The notes: generated from the letters alone by a model not told the origin. A stretch of 64,000 nt of DNA from Clostridium paraputrificum (GCF_900447045.1 NZ_UAWH01000005.1:372001-436000); one strand, 5' to 3'. Positions 25,322 through 34,339 are shown, counted from the first letter of the stretch. A program made the numbers and translations.

Positions 25322-25821
25322 GTGATTATTGAGAGGCAAGTATTAGATACTTTGTATAAAAAATATTCAAATCAAATTTATCTTTATATATATTCCCTCT
25401 GTAAGGATAATCTATTGGCACAGGATTTATGCAAGACACCTTTTTTAAGGCATTAATATCGATGGAGAGTAGTGATGAAGATATTTTACATTGGTTATAT
25501 AAGGTTGCTAGAAATCTTTATATTGATCAGTGGCGAAAAAGGAAAAGATATATTGTTCAAGGAATCGAAAATATTGATATCTACAATGAAGATGATGTAA
25601 TAGATAAATTACTAGTTGAAGAGCAAAAGATGATATTATATAAAGCTATATTAAAGCTTTCTATCAAGGAAAAAGAAGTAGTAGAGTTGTATTATTTTAG
25701 TGAATTGAACCAACAAGATATTAGCAATCAGCTTGGAATGTCGCCAGGAAATATAAGAGTAACCTTACACAGATCAAAGCTTAAGCTAAAGAAAATAATT
25801 ACTGACCATAAGGATCTATAA
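25322..25821 (+). pseudogene. Second ECF sigma factor gene, frameshifted in region 2
   Basis: Translation from GTG 25322 (site GAGGGG) gives VIIERQVLDTLYKKYSNQIY, then LYIYSLCKDNLLAQDL, a normal ECF region 2.1, and then runs out of frame and stops. The frame from 25429 continues MQDTFFKALISMES, the usual next segment, followed by VARNLYIDQWRKRKR and region 4 (ELNQQDISNQLGMSPGNIRV). One missing A at about 25426 (GATTTATGC for GATTTAATGC) restores a single protein of about 166 residues. It is either a true loss of function, a sequencing error, or a case of translational frameshifting. Confidence 0.8.
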
Positions 25822-25840
25822 AGTTAGGGAGGAGGATTTT

Positions 25841-27004
25841 ATGGGGGATAAGGATATATTGAAAAAGTATAAAAGTGGAGAGTTAAATGAAGGGGAAAAA
25901 GCTAAAATAGAAGAAGAGATAGAAAAAGTTGAAGCTATAAATGAATATTTGAATGATAAAATTGATGAAGAATTATTTGGAACAAATAAAGTAGAAGAAT
26001 ATAATTTAGATGAAATGGGAAAAGAGCAAGATGAACTAACTATTAATATAAACAAAGCTATTAATAATAAGTTAAAAAAATATGCAATAATAGTAGCAAG
26101 TTCAGTAGTTACTTTTATTATGTTTATATATATTATCTTATCACCAATTATGAATTTAATATTCTATAATCCAGCTAAGGAGATTAAAGTGAATAATGGC
26201 TCTATTAATCAAATAGCTATACCTATATTTGCATATATGGATTTACATTCTGTGGATAGAGGATTTATTTATAAGCCCAAAATTGAAAAAGAGGGCTTTG
26301 GTAAGTATCAGATTACGTTAGAAACGCAACTAGATTCACATTTTGAAAAAAGAACAGCAACAATAAAAAGAGGAAGATTAGTAAATGAAGGTGATTATGG
26401 TTTTTTATATCTTGGAAGTGGAATGAAATGGGGAACATTTTCTTTTAATAGACAGGTAGGAAGTGATTATAAAAGTGAAGATAGAGCAAGGGAAATATTT
26501 GATGATTTAAAACCAACAACTAAAGTAAAGGTGGCTATTTCTTTTAAAAATAATATTACTGTAAAAGAGTTGTGTGATTATATGAAAAAGTATGATAAGG
26601 TAGGCTTCTTCTATGCACCAGTAAAAATAAGTGAAGTTGGCTATCAAGGGTACACTGGAATTACACTAGGCAGATCAGGATATGGAATGACTAATTTTTA
26701 TGATAAAGAAAAATATCCATACCTTGATTTATTACAGTATGATGGTGTTGATATACCTCCAGAGATTTACGAAGAACACTTTATGACATTACTAAATTAT
26801 ATGAATGACCAAAAGAAGTTTAATAAGGTTATTAGAAGTTATTTTGATTATGAAAGTATAGTATCCTATGTAGAGCAGTATGGAATATATAGCTATGGGG
26901 TAGTGGTAAAGGGAACAGTAGAGGAAGTTAAGAAGCTTATGGAAGATGAAAATTATGATGATATTTTTGTTCTAGATACCTGGTTAACAAGTTATACAAA
27001 TTAG
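25841..27004 (+). CDS. Sigma-factor regulator / anti-sigma membrane protein
   Basis: A 387-residue protein. An acidic, helical cytoplasmic part (1-70) resembles anti-sigma N-termini; KKYAIIVASSVVTFIMFIYI at about 79-100 is the single membrane span with LSPIMNLIFYNP after it, as in the Sigma_reg_N family; the external domain (about 110-387) matches the Sigma_reg_C style (PIFAYMDLHSVDRGFIYKP). It follows the frameshifted sigma gene by 19 bases with a GGGAGGAGG site. If the sigma is dead, this gene has lost its partner or serves the first sigma. Confidence 0.82.
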   Translation: MGDKDILKKYKSGELNEGEKAKIEEEIEKVEAINEYLNDKIDEELFGTNKVEEYNLDEMGKEQDELTININKAINNKLKKYAIIVASSVVTFIMFIYIILSPIMNLIFYNPAKEIKVNNGSINQIAIPIFAYMDLHSVDRGFIYKPKIEKEGFGKYQITLETQLDSHFEKRTATIKRGRLVNEGDYGFLYLGSGMKWGTFSFNRQVGSDYKSEDRAREIFDDLKPTTKVKVAISFKNNITVKELCDYMKKYDKVGFFYAPVKISEVGYQGYTGITLGRSGYGMTNFYDKEKYPYLDLLQYDGVDIPPEIYEEHFMTLLNYMNDQKKFNKVIRSYFDYESIVSYVEQYGIYSYGVVVKGTVEEVKKLMEDENYDDIFVLDTWLTSYTN

Positions 27005-27005
27005 A

Positions 27006-27040
27006 AAAAAGCATGGCTATAATTAGTCATGCTTTTTATT
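27006..27040. terminator. Bidirectional terminator between convergent genes
   Basis: AAAAAGCATGGCT pairs with AGTCATGCTTTTT. Runs of A before and T after the stem serve both the plus-strand anti-sigma gene and the minus-strand peptidase gene. Confidence 0.85.
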
Positions 27041-27045
27041 GTAAA

Positions 27046-27894
27046 TTAATTATTCTTAACTAATTTAATTTCTTTACCAATAGCCATACATTTAGAATTA
27101 TTTCCATGACCGATATCCTCAGTTTTAACTATAGGCATATTTTTATCATTAACAATTTCTTTAACTAATTCCTCAATAGTAGGATTATAATTATTTTTCT
27201 CCATTTCAGTAAAAGTTCCAAGTATAATTCCGTTAATTTCTTTAAATGCTCCCATAAGCTTTAACTGAGTTAAAAAAGTTCTCATTTTAGCAACATCTCC
27301 ACCAAGACTTTCAAGTAAAAGTATTTTACCTTTGAAGTTAGGCATATATTTAGTTCCAGCTAGTTTTAAAGTACATCTAATATTACCTCCAATAACTATG
27401 CCCTCCATAGATTCTCCTTGAATCCATCTATAATCAATATTAAATAGATCATTATTAGAATCTTTAATAAAGTTACTAAATCTATTTAAGTTTTCCTTGT
27501 TAGCGACAATATGCCTAACTTGATAAAGGTAAGAAGTGTCACCAACTTGGGAATATATACTGTTTAAAATTACTGATAAATCACTATATCCTATAAAAGG
27601 CTTAGGATTATTTTTTATAATGTCAAAATCTATATACTCCAAAACTTCGTTAGCTAAGTCCCCACCAGAAACATCAAAAATTGCATCAATCGAAGAATCT
27701 TTATATAGTTTCATTAATTCTTTTCCACGTTCCTTGCCACTACCACTAGAAAGCCCATCATCTTTAACATAAATAGCTGAAGATAGGATTACATTTAACC
27801 CAAGAGAGCTAAGAATATCTAAAAGTTTATCTAGTGTAGGTCTTGCACTTTCTTGAAGACCATTTGAACAGCTTATTATTGCTACATTTTTCAT
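27046..27894 (-). CDS. S66-family LD-carboxypeptidase (MccF/LdcA-like)
   Basis: A 282-residue cytoplasmic protein from the ATG at 27894; AAGAAGG lies 8 bases before it, and an upstream GTG is less likely. The serine nucleophile is in FIGYSDLSVILN, the Glu in LLLESLGGD and the His in DIGHGNNSKCMAIG, the Ser-Glu-His triad of family S66. Members trim L,D-peptide bonds of recycled muropeptides or cleave microcin C-like acyl-AMPs. Which role applies here is open. It is a single gene. Confidence 0.88.
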   Translation of the reverse strand: MKNVAIISCSNGLQESARPTLDKLLDILSSLGLNVILSSAIYVKDDGLSSGSGKERGKELMKLYKDSSIDAIFDVSGGDLANEVLEYIDFDIIKNNPKPFIGYSDLSVILNSIYSQVGDTSYLYQVRHIVANKENLNRFSNFIKDSNNDLFNIDYRWIQGESMEGIVIGGNIRCTLKLAGTKYMPNFKGKILLLESLGGDVAKMRTFLTQLKLMGAFKEINGIILGTFTEMEKNNYNPTIEELVKEIVNDKNMPIVKTEDIGHGNNSKCMAIGKEIKLVKNN

Positions 27895-27962
27895 TAAATT
27901 CACCTTCTTATAAAAGTTTTTATTCTATAATATCATAGTTTGTCATTTATCCTATATTTTTA

Positions 27963-27990
27963 TTGATAGAATATTAATTAATTGTATAAT
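27963..27990 (+). promoter_or_regulatory. Sigma-A promoter of the Xaa-Pro peptidase gene
   Basis: TTGATA (27963), 16-base spacer, TATAAT (27985-27990), 37 bases before the ATG. Confidence 0.7.
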
Positions 27991-28026
27991 AGAACTATAA
28001 TTTACAATCATTGGGGAGGACTGAAA

Positions 28027-29793
28027 ATGAGTAATTTAAATAATTTAAGAGAAGTCATGAAAAAAGAAAATGTAGATTATTACATAATTCCAAGTGGTGA
28101 TTCACATCAAAGTGAATATGTTCCAGAGTACTATAAAGGAAGGGCTTATGTATCAGGATTCACAGGTTCTGCTGGTACTTTATTAGTTGGGATAGAAGAA
28201 AGTTATTTATGGACTGATGGAAGATACTTTATTCAAGCAGAAAAAGAACTTAATGGTTCAGGAATTAAGCTTATGAAGATGAATATACCTGGTTATCCAA
28301 GTTTAATTGAGTGGATAAAGAATAATGTTAAAGAAGGAAAAAATTTAGCTTTTGATGGAAGTACAATCTCTACTAATGAGTATAAAAATTATAAAGAATT
28401 GTCAGAAAAAAATGGATTTAATATAAAGATGGATAAGGACTTTTTAAATGAGATTTGGAGTGATAGACCAGAACTTTCAAAAGAAAAGATATTTATCCAT
28501 GATATAAAATATTGTGGAAGATGTACTAGTGAAAAGTTACAAGAAGTGAGAGATGAAATGAAAAAACTAGAGGGAGAAAACTATGTAATTGCCTCCTTAG
28601 ATGATATAGCTTGGCTATTTAATATAAGAGGGAATGATATAGCTTATAATCCTGTAGCTTTAGCTTATGCTTTAATAAGTGATAATGAAGCAGTGCTTTA
28701 TATTGATGAGGAAAAGGTAGCTAATGATGATAAGAGAAGATTAGAAGCACAAGGTGTAACTCTAAAGCCATATAATGATATTTATAAAGATATAAAGAAT
28801 GTAACTGAATCTATTATTATTGATGGTGCTAAAGTTAATGGAAAACTTTATTATTTAATTTCAGAAGATGTGAAAATAATAGAAAACTTAAATATTACAA
28901 CATCTCTTAAGGCAGTTAAGAATGAAGTTGAAATAAAGAACATGGAAGTTTCTCAAGTGAGAGATGGAGTAGCCATGGTTAAGTTTATTAAATGGCTTAA
29001 AGAGAATGTAGGAAAAATAAATATGACTGAGATATCAGCATCAGATAAGCTTGAAGAAATAAGAGCTAAGGGAGAGTACTTTAAGGGATTGAGCTTTAAT
29101 ACAATAGCTGGTTATAAAGACCATGCAGCAATGATGCATTATTCAGCTACAGAAGAAAGCCAATATGAATTAAATAGTGAAGGAATGCTACTTATAGACT
29201 CAGGAGCTCAATATTTAGATGGAACTACTGATATAACAAGAACATTTATATTAGGATCAATAACTGAAGAAGAGAAGAGAGATTTTACTTTAGTATTAAA
29301 ATCTCACATAGCCCTAGCTACAACTATTTTCTTAAAGGGTACTAATGGATGTAACCTAGATGCTATAGCTAGAAGACCATTATGGAAGTATGGTATGGAT
29401 TATAAATGTGGAACAGGTCATGGTGTTGGATTCTTTTTAAATGTTCATGAAGGACCTCAAGGAATAAGGCCTTTTTGTAATACTATAGCACTTGAGCCAG
29501 GTATGATACTTACAAATGAACCAGGAGTTTATAAGGAAAATAAACATGGAATAAGAACAGAAAATACTCTATTAGTTACTAAAGCATTTAAGAATGATGA
29601 AATGGGAGAATTCTATAAGTTTGATACTATTTCATATTGCCCAATTGACTTAGAAGGGGTAGATGTTTCTTTATTAGATGAAGAAGAAAGAGAATGGTTA
29701 AACAATTATCATAGAACTGTTTATGAAAAGTTAAGTCCATATTTAACTGAAGAAGAAAAGAAGTTTTTAGAAAAGGAAACAAGAAGTATTTAA
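28027..29793 (+). CDS. M24B aminopeptidase P (Xaa-Pro aminopeptidase)
   Basis: A 588-residue protein from the ATG at 28027 (TTGGGGAGGA site); an in-frame upstream start lies inside the promoter region. Two creatinase-like N-terminal domains (residues 1-300; motif YWTDGR-like YLWTDGRYFIQ) are followed by a pita-bread domain. Metal ligands are in LLIDSGAQYLDGTTDITRT (two Asp), GTGHGVGFFLNVHEGP (His), TNEPGVY (Glu) and GIRTENTLL (Glu). It removes N-terminal residues before proline, using two metal ions. The long form with the C-terminal extension WLNNYHRTVYEKLSPYLT is typical of this subfamily. Confidence 0.94.
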   Translation: MSNLNNLREVMKKENVDYYIIPSGDSHQSEYVPEYYKGRAYVSGFTGSAGTLLVGIEESYLWTDGRYFIQAEKELNGSGIKLMKMNIPGYPSLIEWIKNNVKEGKNLAFDGSTISTNEYKNYKELSEKNGFNIKMDKDFLNEIWSDRPELSKEKIFIHDIKYCGRCTSEKLQEVRDEMKKLEGENYVIASLDDIAWLFNIRGNDIAYNPVALAYALISDNEAVLYIDEEKVANDDKRRLEAQGVTLKPYNDIYKDIKNVTESIIIDGAKVNGKLYYLISEDVKIIENLNITTSLKAVKNEVEIKNMEVSQVRDGVAMVKFIKWLKENVGKINMTEISASDKLEEIRAKGEYFKGLSFNTIAGYKDHAAMMHYSATEESQYELNSEGMLLIDSGAQYLDGTTDITRTFILGSITEEEKRDFTLVLKSHIALATTIFLKGTNGCNLDAIARRPLWKYGMDYKCGTGHGVGFFLNVHEGPQGIRPFCNTIALEPGMILTNEPGVYKENKHGIRTENTLLVTKAFKNDEMGEFYKFDTISYCPIDLEGVDVSLLDEEEREWLNNYHRTVYEKLSPYLTEEEKKFLEKETRSI

Positions 29794-29811
29794 ATAATAG
29801 AGATTAAAAAG

Positions 29812-29838
29812 AGAAATCCGTGAGGATTTCTTTTTTTA
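29812..29838 (+). terminator. Terminator of the Xaa-Pro peptidase gene
   Basis: AGAAATCC-gtga-GGATTTCT followed by TTTTTT. Confidence 0.88.
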
Positions 29839-29977
29839 TAAGTTTATCTTATGGAATAATAGAAAACAAATAATTGTTACCTTAATTCTATATTAAATTA
29901 CTATTTATTTTTTTTTAAGTGGAATAAATTAATGTATAATTAAATAAGTGGAAATAATAAGGAAAAGTAGGGGGATT

Positions 29978-31111
29978 ATGAATAAATCAAGTAGTGAAAA
30001 AAATAAAAATAAAAAAAGAATTTTATTCTTTATAGGCTGTATAGTTGTAGGTTTTTTGGGAGGAGTTTTTCTTGGAAAAACAATAAGTCTTAAGAGTATA
30101 GGCTTTAGACCAATTGATTTTTTTATAATATTAATATCTTTGTATGTGTGGATGTTTATATCAATTAATATTCATGAATTTGGTCATTTTATTTTTGGTA
30201 AAAAAGCGAAATATAAGTTGATTGGATATTCAATTGCTTGTTTTAATTGGTTTTACGAAAATGGGAAAGTAAAATTTTATTTGAAATTTAATAAAGAAAT
30301 TGGTGGACTATGCTGCATGATGCCAACTAAAGAGAGTACTAGAAAGGATCATCTTTTATTTATTTCTGGAGGAGTTATTTTTAATTTTATAAGTATATTA
30401 CTTATGTTGTGTGGATTGTTTTTAATGCCTTCTGGAAAAGTGCTATTAAAAGGAATATTAATTACAGGAATAGTTGTAACTAGCTTGTTAGCTATAATTA
30501 ACTTTGTTCCAATAAAATCTGTAGGAATAGCTACCGATGGTAATATTCTTTGGAGTATTTTAAGAAATGAACCTTCAGGACAAATTTACTTAAAAATTTT
30601 AGACGTAACTAATAAATTAAGGTTCGGAGTGAGTTTTAAAGACTTAGATTTAAACTTTGATATTAAAAGCAGTGAAAAAGTAGATGTGACAACAATACAA
30701 ATAGTGTTATATGAATATTTTAAAGCTTTGGATTTAGACAATATAGAAGAAGTGAAAAACAACATAGAGTTTTTGGAAAATCATATTGATATTATTCCAG
30801 AGTACTCAAGACCAGGATTTTATAACGAATTTATATATTACTATTCTGCAATAGAATTAAGAGAAGAAAAAGCAAAAGAATATTTTACGAAAGCTAAAAA
30901 ATTATTACTTAATGATAAAGATATCAATGGTAGAAGAACTTTAGCGTCATATAAGCTGTTTATTGAAAATGATTATGAGGAAGCAAAAATATGTTGTTTT
31001 GATGGATTATCAGTAAAGGATAAGTTCCCATTTAAGGGACAAGCGTTATTGGAAGAGAAACTTATTATGAAAATATTAAATAAAGTTAATGGGGGGAATA
31101 ATAATGAATAA
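29978..31111 (+). CDS. M50-like intramembrane metalloprotease with helical C-terminal domain
   Basis: A 377-residue protein from the ATG at 29978 (AGGGGG site). Hydrophobic segments occur at about 13-32, 42-60, 128-150 and 160-180. The zinc motif HEFGH is in INIHEFGHFIFG near residue 68, and GIATDGNILW near 190 fits the second S2P motif (x-DG) that gives the third zinc ligand. The last 170 residues are soluble, helical and TPR-like. Site-2-protease relatives cut within membranes; no substrate is evident. The next gene starts within its last codons, so the two are coupled. Confidence 0.82.
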   Translation: MNKSSSEKNKNKKRILFFIGCIVVGFLGGVFLGKTISLKSIGFRPIDFFIILISLYVWMFISINIHEFGHFIFGKKAKYKLIGYSIACFNWFYENGKVKFYLKFNKEIGGLCCMMPTKESTRKDHLLFISGGVIFNFISILLMLCGLFLMPSGKVLLKGILITGIVVTSLLAIINFVPIKSVGIATDGNILWSILRNEPSGQIYLKILDVTNKLRFGVSFKDLDLNFDIKSSEKVDVTTIQIVLYEYFKALDLDNIEEVKNNIEFLENHIDIIPEYSRPGFYNEFIYYYSAIELREEKAKEYFTKAKKLLLNDKDINGRRTLASYKLFIENDYEEAKICCFDGLSVKDKFPFKGQALLEEKLIMKILNKVNGGNNNE

Positions 31112-31607
31112 CAAAAAGTATATTTTGGGGATTGCTTTAATTGTAATAGGTATATTAGGAATAGTAGACAAAATATTTAATATAAGGTTGTTTACTATGG
31201 AAACTTTATGGCCAATCTTTTTGCTAGTACCAGGATTGTCTTTTGAAGTGGCCTATTTTGCAAATAGGAAAAGCCCAGGAATGTTAGTGCCAGGAGGGAT
31301 TCTAACTACATTAGGATTACTTTTCCTATTTGAAGAGATAACTAGATGGCGCTTTTCAGCTTATACTTGGCCAATTTATACTTTAGCTGTAGCAATAGGT
31401 TTATTTCAATTATATTTGTATGGTGGGAAACAAAAGGCTTTATTGATTCCTATTTGTATATTATCATTTGTTACCTTTGGTGCATTTTTTTCTATGATAT
31501 TTGGAAATGTATTTCATTGGATGAATAGATCTTTAGTGTTTCCTATAATACTAGTTGCAATTGGATTATATATGGTTTTTTATAATAAAAAAGAAGAGGA
31601 AGAATAG
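31104..31607 (+). CDS. Small membrane protein, LiaF transmembrane-domain type
   Basis: A 167-residue protein, almost wholly hydrophobic, with paired helices: YILGIALIVIGILGIVDKIF, then TLWPIFLLVPGLSFEVAYF, GILTTLGLLFLFEEITRW and VFPIILVAIGLYMVFYN. The pattern of W-P-I/L-L-x-P-G between short helices matches the transmembrane part of LiaF-like and DUF5668 proteins. The ATG at 31104 overlaps the protease stop (ATGAATAA) and has GGGGGG upstream. It probably works with the preceding protease. Role unknown. Confidence 0.7.
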   Translation: MNNKKYILGIALIVIGILGIVDKIFNIRLFTMETLWPIFLLVPGLSFEVAYFANRKSPGMLVPGGILTTLGLLFLFEEITRWRFSAYTWPIYTLAVAIGLFQLYLYGGKQKALLIPICILSFVTFGAFFSMIFGNVFHWMNRSLVFPIILVAIGLYMVFYNKKEEEE

Positions 31608-31701
31608 AGAATTTAAAGATTTTAATACAGTGATTTCATAGCATTAATATTTGTCCACTACAGATAATATAAGTGTAATCAAAATTGAGGAGGGATATAT
31701 T

Positions 31702-31887
31702 ATGAGCGAACATAATTGTCACTGTCATCATGATAAGAATCATGAACATCATTGCCATCACAACCATGGAGCAGATGATTTAAACTGTAACAGAGGAAGC
31801 ATGGTAAATATCTGTAACTGTGGATGCGGACATGGAAAAGATGAAAAACCAAATCCAAAGAGTGCTACAAATAATCAATGGTCTTAA
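31702..31887 (+). CDS. Small His/Cys-rich protein, probable metal binder
   Basis: A 61-residue protein from the ATG at 31702 with a GAGGAGGG site. The first 25 residues contain 11 His and 2 Cys (HNCHCHHDKNHEHHCHHNHG and flank), and residues 30-48 add CNRGSMVNICNCGCGHG. Such clusters bind Zn, Ni, Cu or Co. It has no signal peptide or membrane segment. A second tiny Cys gene follows 15 bases later. The family is not one I recognise, and the metal-binding role is inferred from composition. Confidence 0.72.
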   Translation: MSEHNCHCHHDKNHEHHCHHNHGADDLNCNRGSMVNICNCGCGHGKDEKPNPKSATNNQWS

Positions 31888-31902
31888 AGGCTGGTGATTA
31901 GA

Positions 31903-31989
31903 GTGAGTGAAAAAAAGTGTAAAAGCTGTTCAAGTCAGCAAGAATTAGAAAAAAAGAGAAATGGTAACGCTAAGAAAAATCATAAATAA
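31903..31989 (+). CDS. Putative 28-residue CxxC mini-protein
   Basis: GTG start, 28 codons: MSEKKCKSCSSQQELEKKRN then a Lys/Asn/His-rich tail. It has one C-x-x-C pair, begins like its upstream neighbour (MSE), and ends four bases before a strong terminator. The ribosome site is weak (AAGGCTGGTG). It is likely co-transcribed with the His-rich gene. Too short for a firm call. Confidence 0.5.
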   Translation: MSEKKCKSCSSQQELEKKRNGNAKKNHK

Positions 31990-31992
31990 AAT

Positions 31993-32027
31993 AAAAGCTA
32001 CAAAACAATCTGTTTTGTAGCTTTTAC
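31993..32027. terminator. Strong bidirectional terminator
   Basis: A perfect 15-bp stem, AAAAGCTACAAAACA / TGTTTTGTAGCTTTT, with a 3-nt loop. It serves the plus-strand mini-genes and the convergent GntR gene. Confidence 0.9.
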
Positions 32028-32038
32028 TTTATGAAAAT

Positions 32039-32731
32039 TTATCTTTTTGCATAGTAAGTTATATTATTATCTCTATGTTTATTTATTGAATATTCATAAG
32101 GTCTTCCATTAGTTAAATAGCCTGTATTTTCAATTTGAAGGGCTAAAGAATCCTCTGGTAATTGCAAATATTCACAATCTTTTTTAGAAAGCTTTATAGC
32201 ACTAATATTTTTAATAGCATGACTTACTTCGTAATCAAAGGAGTTTTCTACATAATGAAGTAAACTATGTAAACAGTCCTCTTCCTTTAAGTCTGGTAAA
32301 AGAGAATAAGGAATAAATGTTTCCTCTGTATGTGATGGAGTTGTAGAAACGTATCTTATTCTAATGATAGACCAAACTTTAGCCCCTTCATCCAACTTTA
32401 ACATGTTACATATCTCAGGCGTAGCTATTTCTAATTTGAATTTTACCACTTTAGATGTAACGGAACTTTCTCCATATAATTCAAGTAAAGATGAAAAGTT
32501 TAAACTGTGATTAGATGGTAAGGAGTTTATGTAAGTTGGACCACCATGAATTCTTCTTAAATATCCTCTTTCAATTAGATTTTCAGTAACTTTTCTAATA
32601 GTATGTCTATTACAGTTATATTTTATAGCTAATTGACTTTCTGATGGCATTCGTTCATCAACTTTATATTTTCCTAAGGTAATGTCTTCTATTATATCTC
32701 TTATTATTTCCTTACTTTTCAACAAAACCAC
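32039..32731 (-). CDS. GntR/HutC-family transcriptional repressor (UTRA domain)
   Basis: A 230-residue protein. The N-terminal winged HTH (residues 5-70) has the GntR signature MPSESQLAIKYNCNRHTIRK. The C-terminal UTRA effector domain (about 90-228) ends with LQIENTGYLTNGRPYEYSIN, typical of HutC/TreR-like regulators that bind sugar phosphates. It is divergent from a phospho-beta-glucosidase gene, and two TreR-like operator sequences lie between them. It most likely represses that gene and itself until the phosphorylated sugar binds. Start ATG with GAGGTGG. Confidence 0.9.
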   Translation of the reverse strand: MVLLKSKEIIRDIIEDITLGKYKVDERMPSESQLAIKYNCNRHTIRKVTENLIERGYLRRIHGGPTYINSLPSNHSLNFSSLLELYGESSVTSKVVKFKLEIATPEICNMLKLDEGAKVWSIIRIRYVSTTPSHTEETFIPYSLLPDLKEEDCLHSLLHYVENSFDYEVSHAIKNISAIKLSKKDCEYLQLPEDSLALQIENTGYLTNGRPYEYSINKHRDNNITYYAKR

Positions 32732-32781
32732 CTCATAAATGCTAAATGTTTCATATTTAATTTTATCATTAGTAAAATTTA

Positions 32782-32827
32782 TTGTATAGACAAATAGTTA
32801 CTGTGGAATAAAAATTGTATAGAATAA
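32782..32827. promoter_or_regulatory. Candidate GntR/TreR-type operators
   Basis: TTGTATAGACAA at 32782-32793 is a near-perfect dyad of the TreR/HutC form (TTGT-N4-ACAA). TTGTATAGAATAA at 32815 is a second, weaker copy 33 bases on, about three helical turns. Both lie in the divergent promoter region of the repressor and the GH1 gene. Confidence 0.65.
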
Positions 32828-32855
32828 AATTAAAGAAAGGGCAGGAGGTAATGGC

Positions 32856-34253
32856 ATGGAAAAGAAATTTATATTTCCAGAAAATTTTTTGTGGGGGTCA
32901 GCAACATCTGGACCACAATCAGAAGGGCGTTTTAATAAAAAACATGATAGTGTGTTTGATTATTGGTATGATATAGAACCAGATGCTTTTTTTGATAAAG
33001 TAGGACCAAACGTTGCATCTAATTTTTATAATAGCTATAAAGAAGATCTAGCTATGATAAAGGAAATTGGATTAAATTCTTTTAGAACATCAATCCAATG
33101 GACTAGATTAATAAAAGATTTTGAAACTGCAGAAGTTGATGAAGATGGTGTAAGATTCTATAACGATATGATAGACGAATGTTTAAAGAATGGACTTACT
33201 CCAATTATGAATTTACATCACTTTGACTTACCTGTTGAATTATACAAAAAGTATGGTGGATGGGAATCAAAGCATGTAGTTGACTTATTTGTTAAATTTG
33301 CAGAAAAGGCATTTGAGTTATTTGGAGATAGAATAAAGTATTGGACTACATTCAATGAACCAATAGTAGTTGTTGAAGGTCAATATTTATATAAATTCCA
33401 CTATCCATGTTTAGTAGATGGTAAAAAAGCTGTTCAAGTTATGTTTAATATAAATCTTGCATCAGCAAAGGCTATTGAAGCTTATAGAAAAGGTGGATAT
33501 AACAAGGATGGAGGAAAGATTGGAATAGTACTTAATTTAACTCCTTCATATCCAAGATCAGAAAGTAAGGAAGATTTAGCTGCAGCTAAATTTGCAGATG
33601 ATTTCTTTAACAATTCTTTCTTAGATCCAGCTATAAAAGGTAAGTTCCCAGAATATTTAGTTGAAAAACTTACAGAAGATAAGGTTTTATGGGAAGCTAC
33701 AGAGGAAGAAATGGCTATAATAAAGAACAACACTATAGATTTCTTAGGTGTTAACTATTATCAACCAAGAAGAGTTAAGTCTAAGGAAGAAGCATATGAC
33801 GAAACTTTAGGTTGGATGCCAGATAAGTATTTTGATAACTACATTATGCCAGGTAGAAGAATGAATCCATATAGAGGATGGGAAATCTACCCTGAAGCAA
33901 TGCATGATATAGCTATGAATTTAAAGAATAATTACAACAACATTCCTTGGTACATTTCTGAAAATGGAATGGGCGTAGAGGGTGAAGATAGATATAAAAA
34001 TGAAGATGGAATAATAGAGGATGATTATAGAATCGACTTTATTAAAGAGCATTTAGAGCACCTTCATAGAGGAATAGAAGAAGGATCAAACTGTTTTGGT
34101 TACCATACATGGACACCAATAGACTGCTGGTCATGGTTAAATGCCTATAAAAACAGATATGGATACATTTCAGTTGATTTAGATACACAAAAGAAGACAA
34201 TTAAGAAGTCTGGAAGATGGATTAAAGAAGTAACTGAAAATAATGGATTTTAA
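32856..34253 (+). CDS. GH1 6-phospho-beta-glucosidase
   Basis: A 465-residue GH1 enzyme: N-terminal FPENFLWGSATSGPQSEG, acid/base Glu in WTTFNEPIVV, nucleophile Glu in WYISENGMG. The C-terminal SWLNAYKNRYGYISVD gives the Ser-Lys-Tyr phosphate-site pattern of phospho-glycosidases. It differs clearly from the GH1 at 17825 and stands without PTS genes, so the substrate must enter through a PTS elsewhere. GCAGGAGG precedes the ATG. Regulation is by the divergent GntR protein. Confidence 0.92.
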   Translation: MEKKFIFPENFLWGSATSGPQSEGRFNKKHDSVFDYWYDIEPDAFFDKVGPNVASNFYNSYKEDLAMIKEIGLNSFRTSIQWTRLIKDFETAEVDEDGVRFYNDMIDECLKNGLTPIMNLHHFDLPVELYKKYGGWESKHVVDLFVKFAEKAFELFGDRIKYWTTFNEPIVVVEGQYLYKFHYPCLVDGKKAVQVMFNINLASAKAIEAYRKGGYNKDGGKIGIVLNLTPSYPRSESKEDLAAAKFADDFFNNSFLDPAIKGKFPEYLVEKLTEDKVLWEATEEEMAIIKNNTIDFLGVNYYQPRRVKSKEEAYDETLGWMPDKYFDNYIMPGRRMNPYRGWEIYPEAMHDIAMNLKNNYNNIPWYISENGMGVEGEDRYKNEDGIIEDDYRIDFIKEHLEHLHRGIEEGSNCFGYHTWTPIDCWSWLNAYKNRYGYISVDLDTQKKTIKKSGRWIKEVTENNGF

Positions 34254-34310
34254 GAAGTACTAGAGAAAAAAATTAAGGTACTAGAGAAAAATTAAATTAG
34301 ATACTATAGA

Positions 34311-34339
34311 TAAAGCTGCCTGAAAAGGCAGTTTTTTTA
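34311..34339 (+). terminator. Terminator of the second GH1 gene
   Basis: GCTGCCT-gaaa-AGGCAG followed by TTTTTTT. Confidence 0.88.

Noticed and set aside
25429-25821. ATG at 25429 as the true start of the second ECF sigma factor
   Set aside because: No ribosome site, it would lack region 2.1, and the missing part is encoded directly upstream in another frame behind a good GTG start.
34257-34300. Tandem repeat of GTACTAGAGAAAAA after the second GH1 gene
   Set aside because: Two short copies only; most likely a small slippage duplication with no sign of function.
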